Origin: Coriaria nepalensis
Taxonomy: Eukaryota; Streptophyta; Magnoliopsida; Cucurbitales; Coriariaceae
Length of the DNA: 64,000 nt
Direction of reading: 5' to 3'
Assembly: GCA_027186245.1 (NCBI GenBank)
Contig: CP114481.1
Location: 45,849,501-45,913,500, forward strand
The notes beneath the pieces were generated by a model. The model saw only the letters and a list, made by a program, of their open reading frames with translations. It did no database searches and was not told the origin of the DNA. The position numbers and the translations under genes are program-made. Of this stretch, positions 25,601 to 38,741 are shown piece by piece (the stretch's first letter is position 1; every line of letters starts with the position of its first letter).

Positions 25601-26918
25601 TTATTGCAAAGCAAGTCGAACCAATTCTATTTTTGCACTTCAAACACAAGTTTTGTGCGTAACTTGCAAATGATCAATGCTATGAAAGTGTGCATTAGTT
25701 TAACCTTAAAATCATTTCAATAAGTCATTTCAAGTCAATTTCTTATTTCAAAGCAAGTCGAACGAATTCTATTTTTGCACTTCAAACACAACTTTTGTGC
25801 ATAGCTTGCAAATGATCAATGCAAGGAAAGTGTCCATTTGTTTAACCTTAAAATCGTTTCAATGAGTCATTTCAAGTCAATATCTTATTTCAAAGCAAGT
25901 CGAACCAATTCTATTTTTGCACTTCAAACACAAGTTTTGTGCATAACTTGCAAATGATCAATGCAAGGAAAGTGTGCATTCGTTAATCTTAAAATTATTT
26001 CAATGAGCCATTTCTAGTCAATATCTTATTTAAAAGCAAGTCGAACGAATTCTATTTTGGCACTACAAACACAAGTTTTGTGCATAACTTGGAAATGATC
26101 AGTTCAAGGAAAGTGTGCATTCGTTTAACCTTAAAATCGTTTCAATGAGTCATTTCAAGTCAATATCTTATTTCAAAGCAAGTCGAACCAATTCTATTTT
26201 TGCACTTCAAACACAAGTTTTGTGCATAACTTGCAAATGATCAATGCAAGGAAAGTGTGCATTCATTTAAGCTTAAAATCTTTTCAATGAGTCATTTCAA
26301 GTCAATATCTTATTTCAAAGCAAGTCGAACGAATTTTATTTTCGCACTCCAAACACAAGTTTTGTGCATAACTTGCAAATGATCACTGCAAGGAAAGTGT
26401 GCATTCGTTTAACATTAAAATCATTTGAATGAGTCATTTCAAGTAAATAACTTATTCCAAAGCAATTCGAACGAATTCTACTTTGGCACTCGAAACACAA
26501 GTTTTATGCATAACTTGCAAATGATCAATCCAAAGAAAGTTTGTATTCGTTTAACCTTAAAATCATTCTAATCAGTCATTTCAAGTCAATAACTTATTTC
26601 AAAGCAATTCGAACGAATTCTATTTTGGCACTTCAAACACAACTTTTGTCCATAGCTTGCAAATGATCAATGCAAGTAAAGTGTGCATTCGTTAAACCTT
26701 AAAATCATTTCAATGAGTCATTTCAAGTCAATAACCTATTTCAAAGCAATTCGAACGAATTCTATTTTTGCACTACAAACACAAGTTTTGTGCATAACTT
26801 GCAAATGATCAATGCAAGGAAAGTGTGCATTCGTTTAACTTTAAAATCATTTCAATGAGTCATTTCAAGTCAATATCTTATTTCAAAGCAAGTCGAACGA
26901 ATTCTATTTTCGCACTTC

Positions 26919-26930
26919 AAACTGCAGTTT
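26919..26930. other. Perfect 12-base palindrome AAACTGCAGTTT (PstI)
   Basis: In this monomer the usual CAAACACAAGTTTTG is replaced by CAAACTGCAGTTTTG, giving a perfect 12-base palindrome with a PstI site. Block duplication copied it to 34,014-34,025 and 36,000-36,011. It is the symmetrical relative of the class D core AAACTGAAGTTT, which has the same arms and an asymmetric centre. Confidence 0.8.
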
Positions 26931-27777
26931 TGTGCATAACTTGCAAATGATCAATGCAAGGAAAGTGTGCATTCGTTTAACCTTAAAATTATTTCAATGA
27001 GCCATTTCTAGTCAATATCTTATTTAAAAGCAAGTCGAACGAATTCTATTTTGGACTACAAACACAAGTTTTGTGCATAACTTGGAAATGATCAATGCCA
27101 GGAATGTGTGCATTAGTTTAACCTTAAAATCATTTCAATGAGTCATTTCAAGTCAATATCTTATTTCAAAGCAATTCGAACGAATTCTATTTTCGCACTC
27201 CAAACACAAGTTTTGTGCATAACTTGCAAATGATGAATGCAAGGAAAGTGTGCATTCGTTTAACCTTAAAATCATTTCAATGAGTCATTTCAAGTCAATG
27301 TCTTATTTCAAAGCAAGTCGAACGAATTCTATTTTTGCACTACAAACACAAGTTTTGTGCATAACTTGGAAATGATCAATGCAATGAAAGTGTACATTCG
27401 TTTAACCTTAAAATCATTTTAATGAGTCATTTCAAGTCAATATCTTATTTCAAAGCAAGTCGAACGATTTCTATTTTGGCACCCCAAACATAATTTTTGT
27501 GCATAACTTGCAAATGATCAGTGCAAGGAAAGTGTGCATTCGTTTGACCTTAAAATCATTTGAATGAGTCATTTCAAGTCAATATCTTATTTCAAAGCAA
27601 GTCGAACCAATTCTATTTTCGCAATTGAAACACAAGTTTTGTGCATAACTTGGAAAAGATCAATGCAAGGAATGTGTGCATTAGTCTAACCTTAAAATCA
27701 TTTGAATGAGTCATTTCAAGTCAATAACTTATTTCAAAGCAAGTTGAACGAATTCTATTTTCGCACACCAAACACAA

Positions 27778-30700
27778 GTTTTGTGCATAACTTGCAAATG
27801 ATCAATGCAAGGAAAGTGTGCATCAGTTTAACCTTAAAATCATTTCAATGAGTCATTTCAAGTCAATATTTTATTTCAAAGCAAGTCGAACCAATTCTAT
27901 TTTCGCACTTCAAACACAAGTTTTGTGCATAACTTGGAAATGATCAATGCAAGGAATGTGTGCATTAGTTTAACCTTAAAATCATTTCAATGAGTCATTT
28001 CAAGTCAATATCTTATTTCAAAGCAAGTCGATCGAATTCTATTTTCGCACTCTGAACACAAGTTTTGTGCATAACTTGGAAATGATCAATGCAAGGAATG
28101 TGTGCATTAGTTTAACCTTAAAATCTTTTCAATGAGTCATTTCAAGTCAATATCTTATTTCAAAGCAAGTCGAACGAATTCTATTTTCGCACTTCAAACA
28201 CAAGTTTTGTGCATAACTTGGAAATGATCAACGCTAGGAATGTGTGCATTAGTTTAACCTTAAAATCATTTCAATGAGTCATTTCAAGTCAATATCTTAT
28301 TTCAAAGCAAGTCGAACGAATTCTATTTTCGCACTTCAAACACAACTTTTGTGCATAGCCTGCGAATGATCAATGCAAGGAAAGTGTGCATTTGTTTAAC
28401 CTTAAAATCATTTCAGTGAGTCATTTCAAGTCAATATCTTATTTCAAAGCAAGTCGAACCAATTCTATTTTTGCACTTCAAACACAAGTTTTGTGCATCA
28501 CTTGCAAATGATCAATGCAAGGAAAGTGTGCATTCGTTTAACCTTAAAATCATTTCAATGAGTCATTTCAAGTCAATGTCTTATTTCAAAGCAAGTCGAA
28601 CGAATTCTATTTTGGCACTTCAAACACAACTTTTGTGCATAGCTTGCAAATGATCAATGCAAGGAAAGTGTGCATTCGTTTAACCTTAAAATCATTTCAA
28701 TAAGTCATTTTAAGTCAATATCTTATTTCATAGCAAGTCGAACCAATTCTATTTTTGCACTTCAAACACAAGTTTTGTGCTTAACTTGAAAATGATCAAT
28801 GCAATGAAAGTGTGCATTCGTTTAACCTTAAAATCATTTCAATGAGTCATTTCAAGTCAATATCTTATTTCGAAGCAAGTCGAACGAATTCTATTTTTGC
28901 ACTACAAACACAAGTTTTGTGCATTACTTGGAAATGATCAATGCAAGGAATCTGTGCATTAGTTTAACCTTAAAATCATTTCAATGAGTCATTTCAACTC
29001 AATCTTATTTCAAAGCAAGTCGAACGAATTCTATTTTCGCACTTCAAACACAAGTTTTGTGCATAACTTGGAAATGATCAACGCCAGGAATGTGTGCATT
29101 AGTTTAACCTTAAAATCATTTCAATGAGTCATTTCAAGTCAATATCTTATTTCAAAGCAAGTCGAACGAATTCTATTTTCGCACTTCAAACACAACTTTT
29201 GTGCACAGCTTGCGAATGATCAATGCAAGGAAAGTGTGCATTTGTTTAACCTTAAAATCAATTCAATGAGTCATTTCAACTCAATATCTTATTTCAAAGC
29301 AAGTCGAACGAATTCTATTTTCGCACTTCAAACACAAGTTTTGTGCATAACTTGCAAATGATCAATGCAAGGAAAGTGTGCATTCGTTTAACCTTAAAAT
29401 CATTTCAATGAGTCATTTCAAGTCAATAACTTATTTCACAGCAAGTCGATCGAATTCTATTTTCGCACTCTAAACACTAGTTTTGTGCATAACTTTGAAA
29501 TGATCAATGAAGGAATGTGTGCATTAGTTTAACCTTAAAATCTTTTCAATGAGTCATTTCAAGTCAATATCTTATTTCAAAGCAAGTCGAACGAATTCTA
29601 TGTTCGCACTCCAAATACAAGTTTTGTGCATAACTTGCAAATGATCAATGCAACGAAAGTGTGCATTCGTTTAACATTAAAATCATTTGAATGAGTCATT
29701 TCAAGTAAATAACTTATTCCAAAGCAATTCGAACGAATTCTAGTTTGGCACTCCAAACACAAGTTATGTGCATAACTTGCAAATGACCAATGCAAAGAAA
29801 GTGTGCATTCGTTTAACCTTAAAATCATTCCAATCAGTCATTTCAAGTCAATAACTTATTTCAAAGCAATTCGAACGAATTCTATATTGGCACTTCGAAC
29901 ACAACTTTTATGTATAGCTTGCAAATGATCAATGCAAGTAAAGTGTGCATTCGTTAAACCTTAAAATCATTTCAATGAGTCATTTCAAGTCAATATCTTA
30001 TTTCAAAGCAAGTCTAACCAATTCTATTTTTACACTCCGAACACAAGTTTTGTGCATAACTTGCAAATGATCAATGCAATGAAAGTGTGCATTCGTTTAA
30101 CCTTAAAATCATTTGAATGAGTCATTTCAAGTCAATAACTTATTTCAAAGCAATTCGAACGAATTCTATTTTGGCACTTCAAACACAACTATTGTGCATA
30201 GCTTGCAAATGATCAATGCAAGTAAAGTGTGCATTCGTTAAACCTTAAAATCATTTCAATGAGTCATTTCAAGTCAATATCTTATTCCAAAGCAAGTCGA
30301 ACGAATTCTATTTTGGCACTACAAACACAAGTTTTGGGCATAACTTGCAAATGATCAAGGCAAAGAAAGTGTGCATTCGTTTAACCTTAAAATCATTTGA
30401 ATGAGTCATTTCAAGTCAATAACTTATTTCAAAGCAATTCGAACGAATTCTATTTTGGCACTTCAAACACAACTATTGTGCATAGCTTGCAAATGATCAA
30501 TGCAAGTAAAGTGTGCATTCGTTAAACCTTAAAATCATTTCAATGAGTCATTTCAAGTCAATATCTTATTCCAAAGCAAATCGAAAGAATTCCATTTTTG
30601 CACTACAAACACAAGTTTTGTGCATAACTTGGAAATGATCAATGCAAGGAATGTGTGCATTAGTTTAACCTTAAAATCTTTTCAATGAGTCATTTCAAGT

Positions 30701-33700
30701 CAATATCTTATTTCAAACCAAGTCGAACGAATTCTATGTTCGCACTCCAAATACAAGTTTTGTGCATAACTTGCAAATGATCAATGCAACGAAAGTGTGC
30801 ATTCGTTTAACATTAAAATCATTTGAATGAGTCATTTCAAGTAAATAACTTATTCCAAAGCAATTCGAACGAATTCTAGTTTGGCACTCCAAACACAAGT
30901 TATGTGCATAACTTGCAAATGACCAATGCAAAGAAAGTGTGCATTCGTTTAACCTTAAAATCATTCCAATCACTCATTTCAACTCAATAACTTATTTCAA
31001 ACCAATTCGAACGAATTCTATTTTTTCACTACAAACACAACTTTTGTGCATAACTTGCAAATGATCAATGCAAGGAAAGTGTGCATTCGTTAAACCTTAA
31101 AATCATTTCAATGAGTCATTTCTAGTCAATATTTTATTTCAAAGCAAGTCGAACCAATTCTATTTTCACACTTCAAACACAAGTTTTGTGCATAACTTGG
31201 AAATGATCAATGCAAGGAATGTGTGCATTAGTTTAACCTTAAAATCTTTTCAATGAGTCATTTCAAGTCAATATCTTATTTCAAAGCAAGTCGAACGAAT
31301 TCTATTTTCGCACTTCAAACACAAGTTTTGTGCATAACTTGCAAATGGTGAATGCAAGGAAAGTGTGCATTCGTTTAACATTCAAATCATTTGAATGAGT
31401 CATTTCAAGTAAATAACTTATTCCAAAGCAATTCGAACGAATTCTATTTTTGCACTTCAAACACAACTTTTGTGCATAACTTGGAAATGATCAATGCAAG
31501 GAAAGTGTGCACTAGTTTAACCTTAAAATCATTTCAATGAGTCATTTCAAGTCAATCTCTTATTTCAAAGCAATTCGAACGAATTCTATTTTGGCACTTC
31601 AAACACAACTTTTGTGCATAGCTTGGAAATTATCAATGCAAGTAAAGTGTGCATTCGTTAAACCCTAAAATCATTTCAATGAGTCATTTCAAGTCAATAT
31701 CTTATTTCAAAGCAAGTCGAACGAATTCTATTTTTGCACTACAAACACAAGTTTTGTGCATAACTTGCAAATGATCAATGCAATGAAAGTATGCATTTGT
31801 TTAACCTTAAAATCATTTCAATGAGTCATTTCAAGTCAATGTCTTATTTCGAAGCAAGTCGAACGAATTCTATTTTCGCACTTCAAACACAAGTTTTGTG
31901 CATAACATGGAAATGATCAATGCCAGGAATGTGTCCATTAGTTTAACCTTAAAATCATTTCAATGAGTCATTTCAAGTCAATATCTTATTTCAAAGCAAG
32001 TCGATCGAACTCTATTTTCGCACTCTAAACACAAGTTTTGTGCATAACTTGGAAATGATCAATGCAAGGAACGTGTGCATTAATTTAACCTTAAAATCTT
32101 TTCAATGAGTCATTTCAAGTCAATATCTTATTTCAAAGCAATTCGAACGAATTCTATTTTGGCACTACAAACACAAGTTTTGTGCATAACTTGCAAATGA
32201 TCAGTGCAAGGAAAGTGTGCATTCGTTTAACCTTAAAATCATTTCAATCAGTCATTTCAAGTCAATATCTTATTTCAAAGCAAGTCGAACGAATTCTATT
32301 TTCGCACTTCAAAGAAAGGTTTTGGGCAGAACTTGCAAATGATCAATGCAAAGAAAGTGTGCATTCGTTTAACCTTAAAATCATTTCAGTAAGTCATTTC
32401 AAGTCAATCTCTTATTTCGAAGCAGTTCGAACGAATTCTATTTTTGCACTACAAACACAACTTTTGTGCATAACTTGCAAATGATCAATGCAAGGAAAGT
32501 GTGCATTAGTTCAACCTTAAAATCATTTCAATGAGTCATTTCAAGTCAATCTCTTATTTCAAAGCAAGTCAAACGAATTCTATTTTCGCACTTCAAACAC
32601 AAGTTTTGTGCATAACTGGGAAATGATCAATGCAAGGAAAGTGTGCAGTCGTTTAACCTTAAAATCATTTCAATGAGTCATTTCAAATCAATATCTTATT
32701 GCAAAGCAAGTCGAACCAATTCTATTTTTGCACTTCAAACACAAGTTTTGTGCGTAACTTGCAAATGATCAATGCTATGAAAGTGTGCATTAGTTTAACC
32801 TTAAAATCATTTCAATAAGTCATTTCAAGTCAATTTCTTATTTCAAAGCAAGTCGAACGAATTCTATTTTTGCACTTCAAACACAACTTTTGTGCATAGC
32901 TTGCAAATGATCAATGCAAGGAAAGTGTCCATTTGTTTAACCTTAAAATCGTTTCAATGAGTCATTTCAAGTCAATATCTTATTTCAAAGCAAGTCGAAC
33001 CAATTCTATTTTTGCACTTCAAACACAAGTTTTGTGCATAACTTGCAAATGATCAATGCAAGGAAAGTGTGCATTCGTTAATCTTAAAATTATTTCAATG
33101 AGCCATTTCTAGTCAATATCTTATTTAAAAGCAAGTCGAACGAATTCTATTTTGGCACTACAAACACAAGTTTTGTGCATAACTTGGAAATGATCAGTTC
33201 AAGGAAAGTGTGCATTCGTTTAACCTTAAAATCGTTTCAATGAGTCATTTCAAGTCAATATCTTATTTCAAAGCAAGTCGAACCAATTCTATTTTTGCAC
33301 TTCAAACACAAGTTTTGTGCATAACTTGCAAATGATCAATGCAAGGAAAGTGTGCATTCATTTAAGCTTAAAATCTTTTCAATGAGTCATTTCAAGTCAA
33401 TATCTTATTTCAAAGCAAGTCGAACGAATTTTATTTTCGCACTCCAAACACAAGTTTTGTGCATAACTTGCAAATGATCACTGCAAGGAAAGTGTGCATT
33501 CGTTTAACATTAAAATCATTTGAATGAGTCATTTCAAGTAAATAACTTATTCCAAAGCAATTCGAACGAATTCTACTTTGGCACTCGAAACACAAGTTTT
33601 ATGCATAACTTGCAAATGATCAATCCAAAGAAAGTTTGTATTCGTTTAACCTTAAAATCATTCTAATCAGTCATTTCAAGTCAATAACTTATTTCAAAGC

Positions 33701-34872
33701 AATTCGAACGAATTCTATTTTGGCACTTCAAACACAACTTTTGTCCATAGCTTGCAAATGATCAATGCAAGTAAAGTGTGCATTCGTTAAACCTTAAAAT
33801 CATTTCAATGAGTCATTTCAAGTCAATAACCTATTTCAAAGCAATTCGAACGAATTCTATTTTTGCACTACAAACACAAGTTTTGTGCATAACTTGCAAA
33901 TGATCAATGCAAGGAAAGTGTGCATTCGTTTAACTTTAAAATCATTTCAATGAGTCATTTCAAGTCAATATCTTATTTCAAAGCAAGTCGAACGAATTCT
34001 ATTTTCGCACTTCAAACTGCAGTTTTGTGCATAACTTGCAAATGATCAATGCAAGGAAAGTGTGCATTCGTTTAACCTTAAAATTATTTCAATGAGCCAT
34101 TTCTAGTCAATATCTTATTTAAAAGCAAGTCGAACGAATTCTATTTTGGACTACAAACACAAGTTTTGTGCATAACTTGGAAATGATCAATGCCAGGAAT
34201 GTGTGCATTAGTTTAACCTTAAAATCATTTCAATGAGTCATTTCAAGTCAATATCTTATTTCAAAGCAATTCGAACGAATTCTATTTTCGCACTCCAAAC
34301 ACAAGTTTTGTGCATAACTTGCAAATGATGAATGCAAGGAAAGTGTGCATTCGTTTAACCTTAAAATCATTTCAATGAGTCATTTCAAGTCAATGTCTTA
34401 TTTCAAAGCAAGTCGAACGAATTCTATTTTTGCACTACAAACACAAGTTTTGTGCATAACTTGGAAATGATCAATGCAATGAAAGTGTACATTCGTTTAA
34501 CCTTAAAATCATTTTAATGAGTCATTTCAAGTCAATATCTTATTTCAAAGCAAGTCGAACGATTTCTATTTTGGCACCCCAAACATAATTTTTGTGCATA
34601 ACTTGCAAATGATCAGTGCAAGGAAAGTGTGCATTCGTTTGACCTTAAAATCATTTGAATGAGTCATTTCAAGTCAATATCTTATTTCAAAGCAAGTCGA
34701 ACCAATTCTATTTTCGCAATTGAAACACAAGTTTTGTGCATAACTTGGAAAAGATCAATGCAAGGAATGTGTGCATTAGTCTAACCTTAAAATCATTTGA
34801 ATGAGTCATTTCAAGTCAATAACTTATTTCAAAGCAAGTTGAATGAATTCTATTTTCGCACACCAAACACAA
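27778..34872 (+). repeat. 51-monomer higher-order unit, copy 2 (one monomer lost)
   Basis: Copy 2 matches copy 1 with a 7,237-base shift up to about 32,635, then with a 7,095-base shift. It therefore lacks exactly one 142-base monomer, corresponding to about 25,405-25,546. Few substitutions are visible: CATAACTTGAAA becomes CTTAACTTGAAA near 28,781, and AGTTGAACG becomes AGTTGAATG near 34,843. This is the most similar large duplication in the window, implying a very recent event or an assembly duplication. Its last ~1.3 kb is also copy 1 of the adjacent 14-monomer repeat. Confidence 0.92.
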
Positions 34873-35545
34873 GTTTTGTGCATAACTTGCAAATGATCAA
34901 TGCAATGAAAGTGTGCATTCGTTTGACCTTAAAATCATTTCGATGAGTCATTTCAAGTCAATATCTTATTTCAAAGCAAGTCGAACGAATTCTATTTTGG
35001 CACTCCAAACACATGTTTTGTGCATAACTTGCAAATGATCAGTGAAAGGAAAGTATGCATTCGTTTAACCTTAAAATCACTTCAATGAGTCATTTCAAGT
35101 CAATATCTTATTTGAAAGCAAGTCGAATGAATTCTATTTGGCACTCCAAACACAAGTTTTGTGCATAACTTGCAAATGATCAGTGCAAGGAAAGTGTGCA
35201 TTCGTTTAACCTTAAAATCATTCCAATGAGTCATTTCAAGTAAATAACTTATTCCAAAGCAATTCGACCGAATTCTATTTTCGCACTACAAACACAAGTT
35301 TTGTGCATAACTTGCAAATGATCAATGCAATGAAATTGTGCATTCGTTTAACCTTAAATTAATTTCAATGAGTCATTTCAAGTCAATGTTTTATTTCGAA
35401 GCAAGTCGAACGAATTCCATTTTTGCACTACAAACACAATTTTTGTGCATAACTTGCAAATGATCAATGCAATGAAAGTGTGCATTCGTTTAACCTTAAA
35501 ATCATTTCAATGAGTCATTTCAAGTCAATAACTTATTTCAAAGCA
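33560..35545 (+). repeat. 14-monomer unit, copy 1 (1,986-base shift)
   Basis: TTCTACTTTGGCACTCG at 33,571 and TTCTACTTTGGCACTCA at 35,557 open two tandem blocks of about 1,986 bases, 14 monomers minus two single-base deletions. Shared private markers are GAAAGTTTGTATTCG, CAAACTGCAGTTTTG (34,014 and 36,000), TTTTGGACTAC, CGCAATTGAAAC and CAAACACATGTTTTG (35,011 and 36,998). Differences of about 1% are visible, for example GACCGAATTC against GAACGAATTC, so this pair looks older than the 51-monomer duplication it overlaps. Confidence 0.86.
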
Positions 35546-37540
35546 ATTCGAACGAATTCTACTTTGGCACTCAAAACACAAGTTTTGTGCATAACTTGCA
35601 AATGATCAATGCAAAGAAAGTTTGTATTCGTTTAACCTTAAAATCATTCTAATCAGTCATTTCAAGTCAATAACTTATTTCAAAGCAATTCGAACGAATT
35701 CTATTTTGGCACTTCAAACACAACTTTTGTCCATAGCTTGCAAATGATCAATGCAAGTAAAGTGTGCATTCGTTAAACCTTAAAATCATTTCAATGAGTC
35801 ATTTCAAGTCAATAACTTATTTCAAAGCAATTCGAACGAATTCTATTTTTGCACTACAAACACAAGTTTTGTGCATAACTTGCAAATGATCAATGCAAGG
35901 AAAGTGTGCATTCGTTTAACTTTAAAATCATTTCAATGAGTCATTTCAAGTCAATATCTTATTTCAAAGCAAGTCGAACGAATTCTATTTTCGCACTTCA
36001 AACTGCAGTTTTGTGCATAACTTGCAAATGATCAATGCAAGGAAAGTGTGCATTCGTTTAACCTTAAAATTATTTCAATGAGCCATTTCCAGTCAATATC
36101 TTATTTAAAAGCAAGTCGAACGAATTCTATTTTGGACTACAAACACAAGTTTTGTGCATAACTTGGAAATGATCAATGCCAGGAATGTGTGCATTAGTTT
36201 TACCTTAAAATCATTTCAATGAGTCATTTCAAGTCAATATCTTATTTCAAAGCAATTCGACGAATTCTATTTTCGCACTCCAAACACAAGTTTTGTGCAT
36301 AACTTGCAAATGATCAATGCAAGGAAAGTGTGCATTCGTTTAACCTTAAAATCATTTCAATGAGTCATTTCAAGAGTCAATGTCTTATTTCAAAGCAAGT
36401 CGAACGAATTCTATTTTTGCACTACAAAAACAACTTTTGTGCATAACTTGGAAATGATCAATGCAATGAAAGTGTACATTCGTTTAACCTTAAAATCATT
36501 TTAATGAGTCATTTCAAGTCAATATCTTATTTCAAAGCAAGTCGAACGATTTCTATTTTGGCACTCCAAACACAATTTTTGTGCATAACTTGCAAATGAT
36601 CAGTGCAAGGAAAGTGTGCATTCATTTGACCTTAAAATCATTTGAATGAGTCATTTCAAGTCAATATCTTATTTCAAAGCAAGTCGAACCAATTCTATTT
36701 TCGCAATTGAAACACAAGTTTTGTGCATAACTTGGAAATGATCAATGCAAGGAATGTGTGCATTAGTCTAACCTTAAAATCATTTGAATGAGTCATTTCA
36801 AGTCAATAACTTATTTCAAAGCAAGTCGAACGAATTCTATTTTCGCACTCCAAACACAAGTTTTGTGCATAACTTGCAAATGATCAATGCAATGAAAGTG
36901 TGCATTCGTTTAACCTTAAAATCATTTCGATGAGTCATTTCAAGTCAATATCTTATTTCAAAGCAAGTCGAACGAATTCTATTTTGGCACTCCAAACACA
37001 TGTTTTGTGCATAACTTGCAAATGATCAGTGAAAGGAAAGTATGCATTCGTTTAACCTTAAAATCACTTCAATGAGTCATTTCAAGTCAATATCTTATTT
37101 GAAAGCAAGTCGAATGAATTCTATTTTGGCACTCCAAACACAAGTTTTCTGCATAACTTGCAAATGATCAGTGCAAGGAAAGTGTGCATTCGTTTAACCT
37201 TAAAATCATTCCAATGAGTCATTTCAAGTAAATAACTTATTCCAAAGCAATTCGAACGAATTCTATTTTCGCACTACAAACACAAGTTTTGTGCATAACT
37301 TGCAAATGATCAATGCAAAGAAATTGTGCATTCGTTTAACCTTAAAATAATTTCAATGAGTCATTTCAAGTCAATGTCTTATTTCGAAGCAAGTCGAACG
37401 AATTCTATTTTTGCACTACAAACACAATTTTTGTGCATAACTTGCAAATGATCAATGCAATGAAAGTGTGCATTCGTTTAACCTTAAAATCATTTCAATG
37501 AGTCATTTCAAGTCAATAACTTATTTCAAAGCAATTCGAA
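35546..37540 (+). repeat. 14-monomer unit, copy 2
   Basis: Second tandem copy of the block to its left. It ends where copy 1 restarts with TTCTACTTTGG but this copy goes on with TTCTATTTTTGC, at about 37,545. It carries its own indels: minus 1 in GCAATTCGACG (36,258) and plus 2 in TCAAGAGTCAATG (36,374). These interrupt the otherwise strict 142-base phase. Nothing but satellite is present. Confidence 0.86.
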
Positions 37541-38670
37541 CGAATTCTATTTTTGCACTACAAACACAAGTTTTGTGCATAACATGGAAATGATCAATGC
37601 AAGGAAAGTGTGCATTCATTTAACTTTAAAATCATTTCAATGAGTCATTTTAAGTCAATACCTTATTTTAAAGCAAGCCGAACGAATTCTATTTTGGCAC
37701 TCCAATTACAATTTTTGTGCATAACTTGCAAATGATCAGTGCAAGGAAAGTGTGCATTCGTTTAACCTTAAAATCATTTGAATGAGTCATTTCAAGTAAA
37801 TAACTTATTCCAAAGCAATTCGAACGAATTCTATTTTTGCACTACAAACACAAGTTTTGTGCATAACTTGCAAATGATCAATGCAATGAAAGTGTGCATT
37901 CGTTTAACCTCAAAATCATTTCGATGAGTCATTTCAAGTCAATATCTTATTTCAAAGCAAGTCGAATGAATTCTATTTTGGCACTCCAAACACAAGTTTT
38001 GTGCATAAGTTGCAAATGATCAGAAAAAAAGGATAGTGTGCATTCGTTTAACCTTAAAATCACTTCAATGAGTCATTTCAAGTCAATATCTTATTTGAAA
38101 GCAAGTCGAATGAATTCTATTTTGGCACTCCAAACACAAGTTTTGTGCATAACTTGCAAATGATCAGTGCAAGGAAAGTGTGCATTCGTTTAACCTTAAA
38201 ATCATTCCAATGAGTCATTTCAAGTCAATAACTTATTTCAAAGCAAGTCGAACGAATTCTATTTTTGCACTGCAAACACAATTTTTGTGCATAACTTGCG
38301 AATGATCAATGCAATGAAAGTGTGCATTCGTTTAACCTTAAAATCATTTCAATGAGTCGTTTCAAGTCAATATCTTACTTCGAAGAAAGTCGAACGAATT
38401 CTATTTTTGCACTTCAAACACAAGTTTTGTGCATAACTTGGAAATGATCAATGCAAGGAAAGTGTGCATTAATTTAACTTTAAAATCATTTCAATGAGTC
38501 ATTTTAAGTCAATATCTTATTTTAAAGCAAGCCGAACGAATTCGATTTTCGCACTTTAAACACAAGTTTTGGGCATAACTTGCAAATGATCAGTGCAAGG
38601 AAAGTGTGCATTCGTTTAACCTTAAAATCATTTGAATGAGTCATTTCAAGTAAATAACTTATTCCAAAGC

Positions 38671-38684
38671 AATTCGAACGAATT
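38671..38684. other. AATTCGAACGAATT dyad of class B monomers (example)
   Basis: Two six-base arms, AATTCG and CGAATT, flank AA at monomer positions 58-71. In class A the arm is AAGTCG, so one pair (60 with 69) is mismatched. The class-defining G60T change repairs it. The dyad includes most of the EcoRI site. A related variant, TCGATCGA (for example near 8,154), forms a perfect eight-base palindrome at the same place. Confidence 0.6.
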
Positions 38685-38720
38685 CTATTTTTGCACTACA
38701 AACACAAGTTTTGTGCATAA

Positions 38721-38741
38721 CTTGCAAATGATCAATGCAAG
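38721..38741. other. CTTGCA-N9-TGCAAG inverted repeat (example)
   Basis: Monomer positions 108-113 and 123-128 are perfect six-base inverted repeats around a nine-base spacer that contains the palindrome TGATCA. It is present in class A and B monomers with CTTGCAAATG followed by GCAAGG. In class A2, CTTGG with GCCAGG or GCCAAG allows a shifted pairing (TTGG with CCAA) instead. Confidence 0.5.

Larger units (their letters stand above)
20541..27777 (+). repeat. 51-monomer higher-order unit, copy 1 (7,237 bases)
   Basis: This unit is repeated directly at 27,778. The length is 51 monomers minus five bases. The five missing bases are explained by four visible indels: minus 2 in CTCAATCTTATTTC (21,766), minus 1 in CAATGAAGGAATG (22,271), minus 1 in CATTCGTTAATC (25,984) and minus 1 in TTTTGGACTAC (27,053). 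The same indels recur in copy 2, so it was copied as a block. It contains a nested 8-monomer repeat (about 22,273-22,640 and 23,409-23,776) and a nested 2-monomer repeat (22,871 and 23,155). Confidence 0.92.
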
